Source: CAXBID01 sp049791475 (GTDB lineage Bacteria; Bacteroidota; Bacteroidia; Flavobacteriales; Flavobacteriaceae). Taken from it: 13,113 bases of DNA. Positions 1 to 6,204 of this stretch are shown in pieces (the first letter of the stretch is position 1; each line of letters starts with the position of its first letter). A program made the translations under genes and the position numbers. The stretch is from assembly GCA_049791475.1 (NCBI GenBank), contig JBAQZZ010000141.1, positions 1-13,113 of the forward strand, in the 5' to 3' direction. A model generated the notes under the pieces. That model was not told the origin of the DNA. It did not search any database and worked only from the letters and a program-made list of their open reading frames with translations.

Positions 1-97
1 TATTGAAGATTAACGAACCGCCGAGTACGAGACCCGTACGCTCGGTGGTGTGAGAGGCGCAGTGGCGACCATTAGGTCGTCACCCGTCTACTCGATT
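1..97 (+). mobile_element. 3' end of a group II intron (domains V and VI), partial
   Basis: The RNA folds as the last two domains of a bacterial group II intron. Domain V pairs 18-25 with 41-48 (eight pairs, one a G-U), then 26-29 with 35-38, leaving a two-base bulge (CG, 39-40) as expected of the catalytic hairpin; a CGC triad candidate sits at 19-21. The linker GTGTGAGAGG (48-57) is typical of Bacteroidota introns. Domain VI pairs 62-70 with 75-83 around an ATTA loop, and A90 is a plausible branch-point adenosine about seven bases before the 3' splice site near 96-98. A short open frame ending at the TAA at 11-13 may be the very end of the intron-encoded reverse transcriptase/maturase, but too little is visible to be sure. 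The 5' domains and most of any ORF lie outside the window. The intron sits just past the 3' end of a convergent gene, a position favoured by class C introns, though the class is inferred. Confidence 0.85.
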
Positions 98-108
98 AGG
101 CAACGTTT

Positions 109-930
109 TTATTTGTCAAACGTTTCAATCCATTCAAAGAAAGAGCCATAAATAGGTACATCTTCCATATCATTTACTTCTTTTTCGACTCTCAAACTAT
201 CTATTGTCACATTATTCTTTTGTTTTAAATAATAAAAAGCATATTTATAGTGGTTAATACTATCCTTAAATGAATAATAGTCTAAATCTTCATTCCAAAA
301 TCTTTCTTCGTATTTTAAACTACCATCTAAATTAAAATGTACTCTTCTAGAACTATAAAGTCCGCCACCACTTTTTCCTGAATAATATGCAATTCTTTTT
401 TCCTTGTCCAATTCGATGCCTTCTCCTAAAGAAACTCCTGACAATCCTTCTGAATATTGAAATTTCTTTAATCTAGAATTGAACAGATATACAGAGTATT
501 CTTGATTTGGACCACCTATAAAATCATCAGAAAATTGAAAATCGGTATAATTATCAAAGTTAATATCAATGTTCTTTGGTTTGGAATTATTTAAAGGATT
601 TAAGAATAATGACAAGTCTAAATCTAAAATAGATTCATTAGTCTTTTGATTAATCAATTTTTGACTGATTAATTGTTTTGAGTTTTCATTATTAGTCATA
701 CTACTAATTTCATATTCCCAAAAACAATTAATATTATTAATTTCAAAAGAACTATCTCTAGTTTTATAAATTTCTTCTTTTATATTCTCAATATAATCAT
801 GGGCTTCCTGCTGAGTATGAATAGAATCAGTTTTGATTTCATTAAAATTAGAACTCTTGATTTCTTTTCTATTATTTTCCTGTTTACAAGAAAATAAAAT
901 GATAATAGGTATGCAGAACAATTTAATCAA
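109..930 (-). CDS. Putative lipoprotein resembling the XAC2610-type family
   Basis: This 273-residue exported protein begins with a short hydrophobic signal ending in the lipobox ILFSC, so Cys15 should be lipidated and the protein anchored in a cell-envelope membrane. The middle (about residues 120-215) has a pattern seen in XAC2610-related and FG-GAP-like lipoproteins: an N-F-D-N-Y-T-D-F element, a Y-L-F-N strand with a K-K-F-Q-Y strand, and a glycine-rich SGKSGGG turn. Those families are β-rich and of unknown function; the assignment rests on pattern memory and is tentative. No catalytic residues are evident. The only plausible start is TTG at 930-928, because an in-frame stop lies three codons upstream and no ATG precedes the signal. 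It starts six bases after the SIMPL-like gene and is the last gene of a three-gene operon. Its 3' end lies about 12 bases from the group II intron. Function unknown. Confidence 0.8.
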   Translation of the reverse strand: MIKLFCIPIIILFSCKQENNRKEIKSSNFNEIKTDSIHTQQEAHDYIENIKEEIYKTRDSSFEINNINCFWEYEISSMTNNENSKQLISQKLINQKTNESILDLDLSLFLNPLNNSKPKNIDINFDNYTDFQFSDDFIGGPNQEYSVYLFNSRLKKFQYSEGLSGVSLGEGIELDKEKRIAYYSGKSGGGLYSSRRVHFNLDGSLKYEERFWNEDLDYYSFKDSINHYKYAFYYLKQKNNVTIDSLRVEKEVNDMEDVPIYGSFFEWIETFDK

Positions 931-936
931 CGTAAA

Positions 937-1815
937 TTATTTTTTCAGGTTGTATAGAATTGATATTTCAAGAATATATTGAATTCCGATTTGAACCTGA
1001 GAGTTATTAATGATTTTATCATAGCCAGAAATATCTGTACCTTCATAAAAAAAGGTTTTATTTATTCTTTCCGTTTTCTTAATGTATGGATTTTTATAAT
1101 TTGCAGTCACATTAGCTGTTTCAAATGCCTGATATGTTTGGTATTGTGTTTTTGGGAATAGACTGTAAAAATTGTCTAGCAATATGCGACTAGTTCCATT
1201 TAATTTTGGGTTAAAAGTTTTAAGGTATAATTCTTTTCTACTAGAAATAACAGAGAGCGCTTCTTGATACATTTCATAATATATTTTCTCAATATCATCA
1301 TTTATATAATCAACTTTGATAATATCATAAATTTCTTGTTCAGCACTTAATTCAATTAGTTCATTTATTTTTTCAATATTTTTGAGTTTAATAATTACAT
1401 TCTTTTTAACTTCAAAACCATCTTCAACTTGTTCAGCTTTTGAATTGGAAATATTGAAATCATAAATTTTTGTTGATGAAATAAAGTCTATATATGTGTC
1501 ATTTTCTTTTACGCCAATTGATGTTAAACTTTTATTTAATTTATTAATTCTATCATTTATTGATTTGTTACATTCTTTTATTGTTTTTCCTTCTTGGTTA
1601 ACGCCTAATGTAATTATAAATTTATCTGGAATTTTATTCATCAAAATACTCGCACTTAATACAACTGTAGTATCTGTAGAAATAATTGATTTTTTATAAT
1701 TAATGTTATTCCTATAATTGTTTGTTTTGTAAACTTGATTTCCGCTAACTTGAGAATAGCAAATTGGTGACATTAATAATAAGACTAGTATTGTGTATTT
1801 TCTAATTAAATTCAT
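937..1815 (-). CDS. SIMPL (DUF541)-like exported protein
   Basis: This 292-residue protein has a Sec signal peptide (Lys-Tyr, then an L/V-rich core at 8-16, likely cleavage near residues 20-22 after C-Y-S-Q), so it is predicted periplasmic or surface-exposed. Residues about 50-290 follow the SIMPL/DUF541 pattern: a hydrophobic strand with PDKFIITLGV and G-K-T at 63-78, a helix ending in L-T-S-I-G-V (97-102), a strand with I-Y-D-F (117-120), then KKNVIIKLKN and a helix resembling the N-E-L-I-E-L-S segment that precedes the second half-domain. Known SIMPL proteins are oligomeric envelope proteins such as BP26 of Brucella; their biochemical role is poorly defined. ATG at 1815 is seven bases after the upstream lipoprotein stop, and the stop is six bases before the next gene, so the three are almost certainly co-transcribed. 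The sequence is divergent and the call is by pattern only. Confidence 0.75.
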   Translation of the reverse strand: MNLIRKYTILVLLLMSPICYSQVSGNQVYKTNNYRNNINYKKSIISTDTTVVLSASILMNKIPDKFIITLGVNQEGKTIKECNKSINDRINKLNKSLTSIGVKENDTYIDFISSTKIYDFNISNSKAEQVEDGFEVKKNVIIKLKNIEKINELIELSAEQEIYDIIKVDYINDDIEKIYYEMYQEALSVISSRKELYLKTFNPKLNGTSRILLDNFYSLFPKTQYQTYQAFETANVTANYKNPYIKKTERINKTFFYEGTDISGYDKIINNSQVQIGIQYILEISILYNLKK

Positions 1816-1822
1816 TATTTGT

Positions 1823-2374
1823 TTATTTAAGTGATTGTGGAATTAATTTAATTGAATCTTTTATAAATGTTAAATTGTATTTATTAATGTTGTTGCCCAT
1901 TCTTGAATAGTCATTAATATGAATATTGTAGTTTTTTTTAGAAATGTGATTTAATTTTATAATTTTTCCACTTCCAGAATATAGGATTTTTTCTTTACTT
2001 AAAATATAGTATTCAGAATAAGGATTATAAGTTGCACCTCCAGAATATTCTCCAAAAATATTTATAACTTTTAGAATTGAATCTGTTGAGTAGATTATCT
2101 CTCCTCCACTTATGTTTTGATATTTAAAATAATCTTCATCTGGTTCTAAATCGGGTTTTAGTTCCTCTATTATTTCGTTTATTTTAAATTCGATAAATCT
2201 TGAAAGTAGTAACGAATCATTCTTAGTTTTGAGAATTGAATTTAAGTTTTTCTTTTCTTTTTTAATCTCAATATTGGATATATTTTTTACCTTATTTTCA
2301 GTATTCAATTTTCTCAAGTTGTTTTTGCAACCAAGAATTAAAAGGATTATCAAAAATTTTATTTTAGTTTTCAT
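1823..2374 (-). CDS. Small putative lipoprotein, first gene of the secreted-protein operon
   Basis: I do not recognise the family. From the ATG at 2374 the 183-residue product starts MKTKIKFLIILLILGC, a textbook lipoprotein signal with lipobox LILGC, so the mature protein is lipidated on Cys16. A Lys/Asn-rich linker of about 40 residues follows, then a globular part with a Y-S-G-G-A-T-Y-N-P-Y-S-E-Y-Y stretch that predicts β-strands and turns. An in-frame TTG at 2386 could extend it by four residues, but ATG with a basic n-region fits better. It is the promoter-proximal gene of the three-gene operon; its upstream DNA is the 3' end of an IS110 remnant. A good -7-like box (TAAATTTG on the minus strand, 2460-2467) lies inside that remnant but lacks a clear -33 element. 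The gene is very AT-rich, like its two operon partners. Confidence 0.75.
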   Translation of the reverse strand: MKTKIKFLIILLILGCKNNLRKLNTENKVKNISNIEIKKEKKNLNSILKTKNDSLLLSRFIEFKINEIIEELKPDLEPDEDYFKYQNISGGEIIYSTDSILKVINIFGEYSGGATYNPYSEYYILSKEKILYSGSGKIIKLNHISKKNYNIHINDYSRMGNNINKYNLTFIKDSIKLIPQSLK

Positions 2375-2406
2375 TCTTGTGTTCAAATTCTGACTAACGT
2401 CAAATT

Positions 2407-2705
2407 TTAAGTTCTGATATTCAGAGATTTATCAAATCCAACGTCTTCAGGTTTAATTTCAAATTTAGCAATATTCCTTTTAATTCTATTGACCAGTTTT
2501 AGTTTTCTTTTTTGGTCAAGGAATAAATATTCTGTTGGTGGTTGATAAGGCATTCCTTTTGTGAGCATATTCCAAATAATGACTGCTAGTTTTCGTGCTG
2601 TGGCACTTATGGCAGTGGCTCGTCCTTTTTTGTAGTTTATTCTTCTAAAAAAATCGGATAAATGCCCATCCTTTAAATTTCCAATTGTATTTGCGGCTTG
2701 TCTGA
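2407..2705 (-). pseudogene. IS110-family transposase, C-terminal fragment
   Basis: Reading the minus strand from about 2705 to the TAA at 2407-2409 gives about 99 residues of the C-terminal part of an IS110-family transposase (DEDD-type with a C-terminal Transposase_20-like region). Diagnostic segments are R-Q-A-A-N-T-I-G-N-L-K-D-G, D-F-F-R-R-I, K-K-G-R-A-T-A, S-A-T-A-R-K-L-A-V-I-I-W and a terminal helix with P-E-D-V-G-F. There is no start codon and the N-terminal DEDD catalytic domain is absent, so it cannot be active. The frame is intact over the retained part, which suggests a fairly recent truncation. The break near 2705 coincides with the break in the oppositely oriented AlbA_2-like fragment. 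The 3' end of the remnant lies only about 33 bases from the start of the lipoprotein operon. Confidence 0.85.
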
Positions 2706-2710
2706 CTATA

Positions 2711-3130
2711 GGTCAACTTCTGAAAAAAACTGGTATTAACAGAATCCCTGTCAGAAATATTAATGTTTCTGATATAGAAATTTCTCTAAATACTCCCAAA
2801 AATGAAGAACTGGATTTCAATGCTGTTCCATTTGTTCCTCAAAAGATAGCTAAAATTATTTCATCGTTTGCTAATACCAATGGTGGGTCTTTGATTTTCG
2901 GACTTAAAGAAATCAATATAACTACAAACGAGATAGTTGGTCTTAGTGATGTACCAGAAGTCATTCATAGCGATAAATATGTTACAGACAGATTATTAGC
3001 GGATTACCTTTCTAGTAGTGTATCTGCTTATACAAAAGAAGAACTTGGATATGATCAAAACCCAAAAGCTATTTTAAATTCAAGTAATGAAAATATTATC
3101 TCAGAAGTAGAATTTGAAAATGTTGAATAA
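2711..3130 (+). pseudogene. AlbA_2/Schlafen-like domain protein, 5'-truncated fragment
   Basis: The + strand is open from about 2711 to the TAA ending at 3130 (about 139 residues) with no ATG or GTG at the head; the only in-frame start-like codon is TTG at 2891, in the middle of the conserved motif. The fragment contains E-E-L-D-F (residues 32-36 counted from 2711), a helix with K-I-A-K-I-I, and the hallmark FANTNGGSLIFGL (53-65), characteristic of AlbA_2 (Schlafen AlbA-like, putative DNA/RNA-binding) domains found in RecG-like and defence-associated proteins. After the motif it continues for about 70 residues ending in an acidic tail, without the C-terminal part I would expect of longer family members. 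The 5' end is lost exactly where the IS110 fragment begins, so this is best read as a remnant. A short TTG-started protein could still be made but would lack half the domain. Confidence 0.6.
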
Positions 3131-3422
3131 ATACTTTCTCTGTAAATAGTATGACGTTGTAAGTAATATAAAATTATTATGAAAGAACAAGAGGAATGGA
3201 AAATATGGCCTCCTTACGAGATATTTTACATTGAAAGTCTATTAACCAAGACTAAGACGGCAGTGGACAGCAGTTTTATTTTCTTGGAGGAACGTAACCG
3301 TTACCTTACCTTGTAGCCTCTGGATATAGTGGGTTCAAATTCGTCTAATATGAGATGATGTATTGATAATAATTTCAATATCTTCCTTCAAAAAGTTCGA
3401 ATTCTGTCCTCTTGAGGTCACT
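3131..3422. other. Intergenic stretch without a convincing gene
   Basis: I see no recognisable gene here. A 45-codon + strand frame (ATG 3179 to TAG 3316) has no recognisable features. Two short stretches, GGGTTCAAATTC (near 3331) and AAGTTCGAATTC (near 3394), resemble tRNA T-loops, and the second is followed by a pyrimidine-rich tail and then a terminator, the order expected at a tRNA 3' end. Neither T-stem nor a complete cloverleaf can be formed, so at most this is an eroded tRNA end or integration scar. Confidence 0.4.
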
Positions 3423-3462
3423 AAAAAAAAGCAATAAACTATCAATGGTTTATTGCTTTTTT
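3423..3462 (+). terminator. Strong intrinsic terminator
   Basis: A run of A's plus GCAATAAAC (to 3439) pairs perfectly with GTTTATTGC and the following T's (3448-3462) around an eight-base loop. The A-run and T-run on both sides make it potentially bidirectional. It separates the accessory stretch from the peptidase gene that follows. Confidence 0.85.
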
Positions 3463-3508
3463 AATTATGTTTAGAGTAATTTTCACATAAAACAAACGTT
3501 ATTTCTAA

Positions 3509-4360
3509 ATGATTATAGCAATACGTATAGAACAATATATTCTAGCCAGCCAAATAATTATGGGAATATTATTTGCTGTTTTGGCTTTTTTTATATGCTA
3601 TTATGCTTTTAAATTAATGGAAATGGGATATGTTTTAAAGCATAAAAAACCACTTTATAATCATTTTTATTGGCGTTTAAAAGAATTAAAAAAAAATCAA
3701 AAAGCTGTTTTATATAAAGACTTTTCATTCTTCAAAAAACTCAATGCTAAACAGAAAACGTATTTTGAACATCGGGTTGCGTTATTTATAATAGATAAAG
3801 ATTTTATTGGAAGAGACCAATTAATAATTACAGATGAAATGAAAGTATTAATATCTGCCTCTGCAGTTATGCTTACGTTTGGGTTTAGAGATTATTACAT
3901 TCCACTCATCTCAAAAATAGTAATTTACCCTACCCAGTTTTATTCTAATACCAATAACACTTATCATAAAGGTGAATTTAATCCTAGGCTTAAATCCTTA
4001 GTTCTATCTTGGGAAGCATTTAAAGAAGGCTATGATAACGAAACTGATAATTTGAATTTGGGGATACATGAACTTACGCACGCCATTCATTTAAACAGCT
4101 TGAAACAGCGCGACGTAAGTGCAACAATTTTTAGTGATTCTTTTAAAGAGTTATCTCAACTACTTTCTTCTAAAGAAAACTTAAGAGAAGAACTAATGGC
4201 TTCAGAATATTTTAGAAGATATGCCTATACCAATCAGTTTGAATTTTTGGCTGTGGCTATTGAAAATTTCATTGAAACTCCTAAAGATTTTAGATTACAA
4301 TTTCCAGAAGTTTATGCCAAAGTAAAGCAAATGCTTAATTTTAATGTGGCAGGTTATTAG
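3509..4360 (+). CDS. Zinc-dependent peptidase, M90 (MtfA-like) family
   Basis: A 283-residue membrane-anchored metallopeptidase. A hydrophobic segment at about 12-34 is a likely transmembrane anchor, followed by a basic region; the rest should be soluble. The zinc site is HELTH (187-191), with Glu245 in N-Q-F-E-F-L-A-V-A as the likely third ligand by analogy with MtfA, where a Glu in the equivalent N-x-x-E-F-A segment binds zinc. The preceding L-V-L-S-W-E-A-F-K-E-G-Y (163-175) is also typical of the family, and the length is close to E. coli MtfA (265 residues), which lacks the N-terminal anchor. MtfA is an aminopeptidase that interacts with the glucose repressor Mlc; no such repressor is visible here, so the substrate in this organism is unknown. 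The gene follows a strong terminator by 46 bases and an AT-rich hairpin follows its stop. Confidence 0.9.
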   Translation: MIIAIRIEQYILASQIIMGILFAVLAFFICYYAFKLMEMGYVLKHKKPLYNHFYWRLKELKKNQKAVLYKDFSFFKKLNAKQKTYFEHRVALFIIDKDFIGRDQLIITDEMKVLISASAVMLTFGFRDYYIPLISKIVIYPTQFYSNTNNTYHKGEFNPRLKSLVLSWEAFKEGYDNETDNLNLGIHELTHAIHLNSLKQRDVSATIFSDSFKELSQLLSSKENLREELMASEYFRRYAYTNQFEFLAVAIENFIETPKDFRLQFPEVYAKVKQMLNFNVAGY

Positions 4361-4363
4361 TTG

Positions 4364-4388
4364 ATTATGATATTTATCATAATTTTTT
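4364..4388 (+). terminator. Weak AT-rich hairpin with T-tract after the peptidase gene
   Basis: ATTATGAT (4364-4371) pairs with ATCATAAT (4376-4383) around ATTT and is followed by five T's. With only one G-C pair the stem is weak, so read-through into the CBS genes is likely. Confidence 0.4.
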
Positions 4389-4438
4389 ATGATTTAGTTT
4401 AATATTTTTAATGAATACTAAATTAAATTATAAATGTC

Positions 4439-4858
4439 ATGATACGAAAAGCACCAATTTCGATGATAATGACTTCTCCAGTCATCACGTTAAAAAAGAA
4501 AGATAGTCTTGAAAAAGCAGAATATCTTTTCAAAAAACATCATATAAGACACATTCCCATAGTTACCGATAATGTTATTGTGGGTATGTTGAGTTATACC
4601 GATTTATTACGATTGAGTTTTGCTGATTTTACTGATAATTCTGTTGATGATTCTGATGCTTTAGTTTATAATATGTTTACAATAAAACAGGTTATGAAAC
4701 GAAATATAGTTACTATTTCTTCATCTAGCTCGATAAAAGAAGTAGCGAGAGTTTTAGCAACGGAGGAGTTTCACGCATTACCTGTTGTAGATAATAACAA
4801 GCTTGTTGGTATTGTTACTACAACAGATCTTATTAAATATTTATTAAATCAGTTTTAA
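4439..4858 (+). CDS. Stand-alone CBS-domain pair protein (first paralogue)
   Basis: The 139-residue protein is essentially one Bateman module. CBS1 spans about residues 8-60 (I-M-T-S-P-V-I-T-L, H-I-P-I-V, G-M-L-S-Y-T-D-L) and CBS2 about 80-136 (V-M-K-R-N-I-V-T-I, F-H-A-L-P-V-V-D, G-I-V-T-T-T-D-L). The G-x-(L/V)-(S/T)-x-x-D endings of both repeats are the ribose/phosphate-contacting signature of adenine-nucleotide-binding CBS pairs. There is no signal peptide or fused enzyme domain, so it is a cytosolic sensor that presumably acts on a partner protein in response to AMP, ATP or a related ligand. It lies 78 bases after the peptidase gene and 90 bases before a paralogue sharing about 54% identity over the whole length. 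No partner is identifiable from the neighbourhood. Confidence 0.92.
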   Translation: MIRKAPISMIMTSPVITLKKKDSLEKAEYLFKKHHIRHIPIVTDNVIVGMLSYTDLLRLSFADFTDNSVDDSDALVYNMFTIKQVMKRNIVTISSSSSIKEVARVLATEEFHALPVVDNNKLVGIVTTTDLIKYLLNQF

Positions 4859-4948
4859 TTATTTACAAAAATTTAAACACTGATAATTGTCATAAAATTA
4901 TTTGTAATTCTACATTAATTTTATCAAATAGATTTAAAACAACTCATC

Positions 4949-5365
4949 ATGAAACAACGTACACCAGTATCGGATATAATGACAAAAAATATTATTGGGT
5001 TAACAAGATCAGACGATTTACAGCATGCTGAAATGCTATTTAAAAGGCATAAGATTAAACATATTCCTGTGGTAAGTGGCGAAACCGTAATTGGGATGCT
5101 GAGTTATTCTGATTTACTAAAAATTAGTTATGCAGATATATCTGAAGATGAGCATAACGTAGATGCTGTAGTTTACAATATGTTTACCATCGAGCAAGTT
5201 ATGGTAAAAGATGTGGTAACTATAACTAGTGAAACCACTATAAAGGAAGCCGCAAAAATTTTAGAAGAGCGAGAATTTCATGCTTTACCAGTAGTTGATG
5301 ATGGAACATTGGTAGGAATTGTAACCACAACCGATTTACTAAACTATTTTATAAAGCAATTTTAA
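4949..5365 (+). CDS. Stand-alone CBS-domain pair protein (second paralogue)
   Basis: A 138-residue Bateman module with the same layout as the preceding gene: CBS1 ending in G-M-L-S-Y-S-D-L and CBS2 with F-H-A-L-P-V-V-D-D and G-I-V-T-T-T-D-L. By hand alignment 75 of 138 positions match the first paralogue. Identity is highest in the two LSY/TTTD ligand loops and in V-Y-N-M-F-T-I in the interdomain linker, and lowest in CBS1 strand 1 and the acidic linker (about residues 64-73). This indicates a tandem duplication followed by divergence with the nucleotide site kept. The 90-base spacer before it is very AT-rich with no clear promoter. Its stop codon overlaps the convergent rpe stop by four bases, so transcripts from the two strands must overlap unless an unrecognised terminator lies inside a coding region. 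Confidence 0.92.
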   Translation: MKQRTPVSDIMTKNIIGLTRSDDLQHAEMLFKRHKIKHIPVVSGETVIGMLSYSDLLKISYADISEDEHNVDAVVYNMFTIEQVMVKDVVTITSETTIKEAAKILEEREFHALPVVDDGTLVGIVTTTDLLNYFIKQF

Positions 5366-6024
5366 GGGTTAGCAATCGTTTTTAAGTCTTTAATCGTTTC
5401 GGTCTGGTTGTTACTTTTAAATACGTAGCTTCCAGCCACTAAAACATCGGCGCCAGCTTCAACAAGTTGTTTAGCATTTTTATTGGTAACACCACCGTCT
5501 ATCTCAATTAAAGTTGTAGCGTTTTTACGTTTAATTAGTGCCTTGAGTTGTTCAACTTTAGTATAGGTATTTTCTATGAAACTTTGTCCGCCAAAACCAG
5601 GATTAACACTCATTAAACACACCAAATCAATATCATTAACAGTGTCTTCTAAAACATTAATATTGGTATGCGGATTTAAGGCAACACCAGTTTGCATACC
5701 TTCTGATTTAATAGCCTGAAGTGTTCTGTGTAAATGAGTACAAGCTTCATAATGAACCGTTAAAATATCGCTTCCTAATTCAGCAAAAGTTTTAATGTAT
5801 TGGTCTGGGTTAACAATCATTAAATGAACATCAATAGTTTTTTTAGCATGTTTAGTTATGGCTTTTAATACTGGCATTCCAAAAGATATGTTTGGTACAA
5901 AAACACCATCCATGATATCAATATGAAACCAATCGGCTTCACTATGGTTTATCATTTCTATATCGCGTTGTAAATTAGCAAAATCAGCAGCTAAAATAGA
6001 TGGTGCTATTAGTTTTGAAGACAT
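5362..6024 (-). CDS. rpe: Ribulose-phosphate 3-epimerase
   Basis: This 220-residue cytosolic enzyme interconverts D-ribulose 5-phosphate and D-xylulose 5-phosphate in the non-oxidative pentose phosphate pathway. It is a complete TIM barrel: A-P-S-I-L with the active-site Ser9, H-I-D-I-M-D-G (34-40), D-V-H-L-M (65-69), N-P-G-F-G-G-Q (141-147) and E-I-D-G-G-V (174-179). Predicted metal ligands are His34, Asp36, His67 and Asp176. The length matches the family. The frame is open for 40 more codons upstream, but that part translates a REP-like repeat and a terminator, and the family N-terminus aligns with the ATG at 6024, so that start is chosen. It lies downstream of rpoD on the same strand but behind a strong terminator, so it probably has its own promoter between 6025 and 6104; only a poor box (TATCTTTA on the minus strand, 6042-6049) is visible. 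Confidence 0.96.
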   Translation of the reverse strand: MSSKLIAPSILAADFANLQRDIEMINHSEADWFHIDIMDGVFVPNISFGMPVLKAITKHAKKTIDVHLMIVNPDQYIKTFAELGSDILTVHYEACTHLHRTLQAIKSEGMQTGVALNPHTNINVLEDTVNDIDLVCLMSVNPGFGGQSFIENTYTKVEQLKALIKRKNATTLIEIDGGVTNKNAKQLVEAGADVLVAGSYVFKSNNQTETIKDLKTIANP

Positions 6025-6064
6025 ATAAAAGTAAATTTTGGTAAAGATACTAAAGTCTTTTTTT

Positions 6065-6102
6065 AAGTTCCTCTCCTTTGGGGAGGGATTTAGGGTGGGG
6101 CT
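6065..6102. repeat. REP-like palindromic repeat in the rpe leader
   Basis: The minus-strand motif of the form AGCCCCACCC...CCCTCCCC, followed by AAAGGAGAGGAACTT, recurs in intergenic DNA of many Bacteroidota, to my recollection. CTCTCC (6071-6076) can pair with GGGGAG (6080-6085), one pair being a wobble. Its GC content is far above its surroundings. Only one copy is in the window, so repeat status rests on recognition of the motif. Confidence 0.6.
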
Positions 6103-6134
6103 AAAAATAAACCCGCGGTAATCAGCCGCGGGTT
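6100..6134 (-). terminator. Intrinsic terminator of rpoD
   Basis: A nine-pair GC-rich stem (6110-6118 with 6126-6134, seven-base loop) is followed on the minus strand by a T-rich tract (TTATTTTTA). It lies 71 bases after the rpoD stop. A second hairpin (AACAGTTA and TAACTGTT around a four-base loop, about 6155-6174) lies between them in the rpoD 3' untranslated region. Confidence 0.85.
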
Positions 6135-6204
6135 CTTTCATCAATCAAAAAACGAACAGTTATGTATAACTGTTTGTTGTGGTAATTTAGTCGTAAAAAG
6201 TTTA

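Noticed and set aside
979..1699. Plus-strand open frames opposite the SIMPL-like gene
   Set aside because: They are antisense shadows in AT-rich coding DNA without domains or start signals.
3179..3316. 45-codon + strand open frame
   Set aside because: No recognisable motif, no promoter and it lies in degraded DNA; kept only as a note.
3188..3414. CAAGAGG (3188-3194) able to pair with CCTCTTG (3408-3414), suggesting a tRNA- or tmRNA-like acceptor stem
   Set aside because: The T-arm next to it does not pair, the span of 227 bases fits no tRNA, and a single 7-base match can arise by chance.
1..3500. CRISPR array, toxin-antitoxin pair or complete phage-defence system in the accessory region
   Set aside because: No regularly spaced repeats, no paired small toxin/antitoxin genes and no nuclease, helicase or intact effector were found; only an AlbA_2-type fragment hints at a lost system.
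6025..6144. 40-residue N-terminal extension of rpe
   Set aside because: It translates the REP-like motif and the rpoD terminator; the enzyme family begins at the ATG at 6024.
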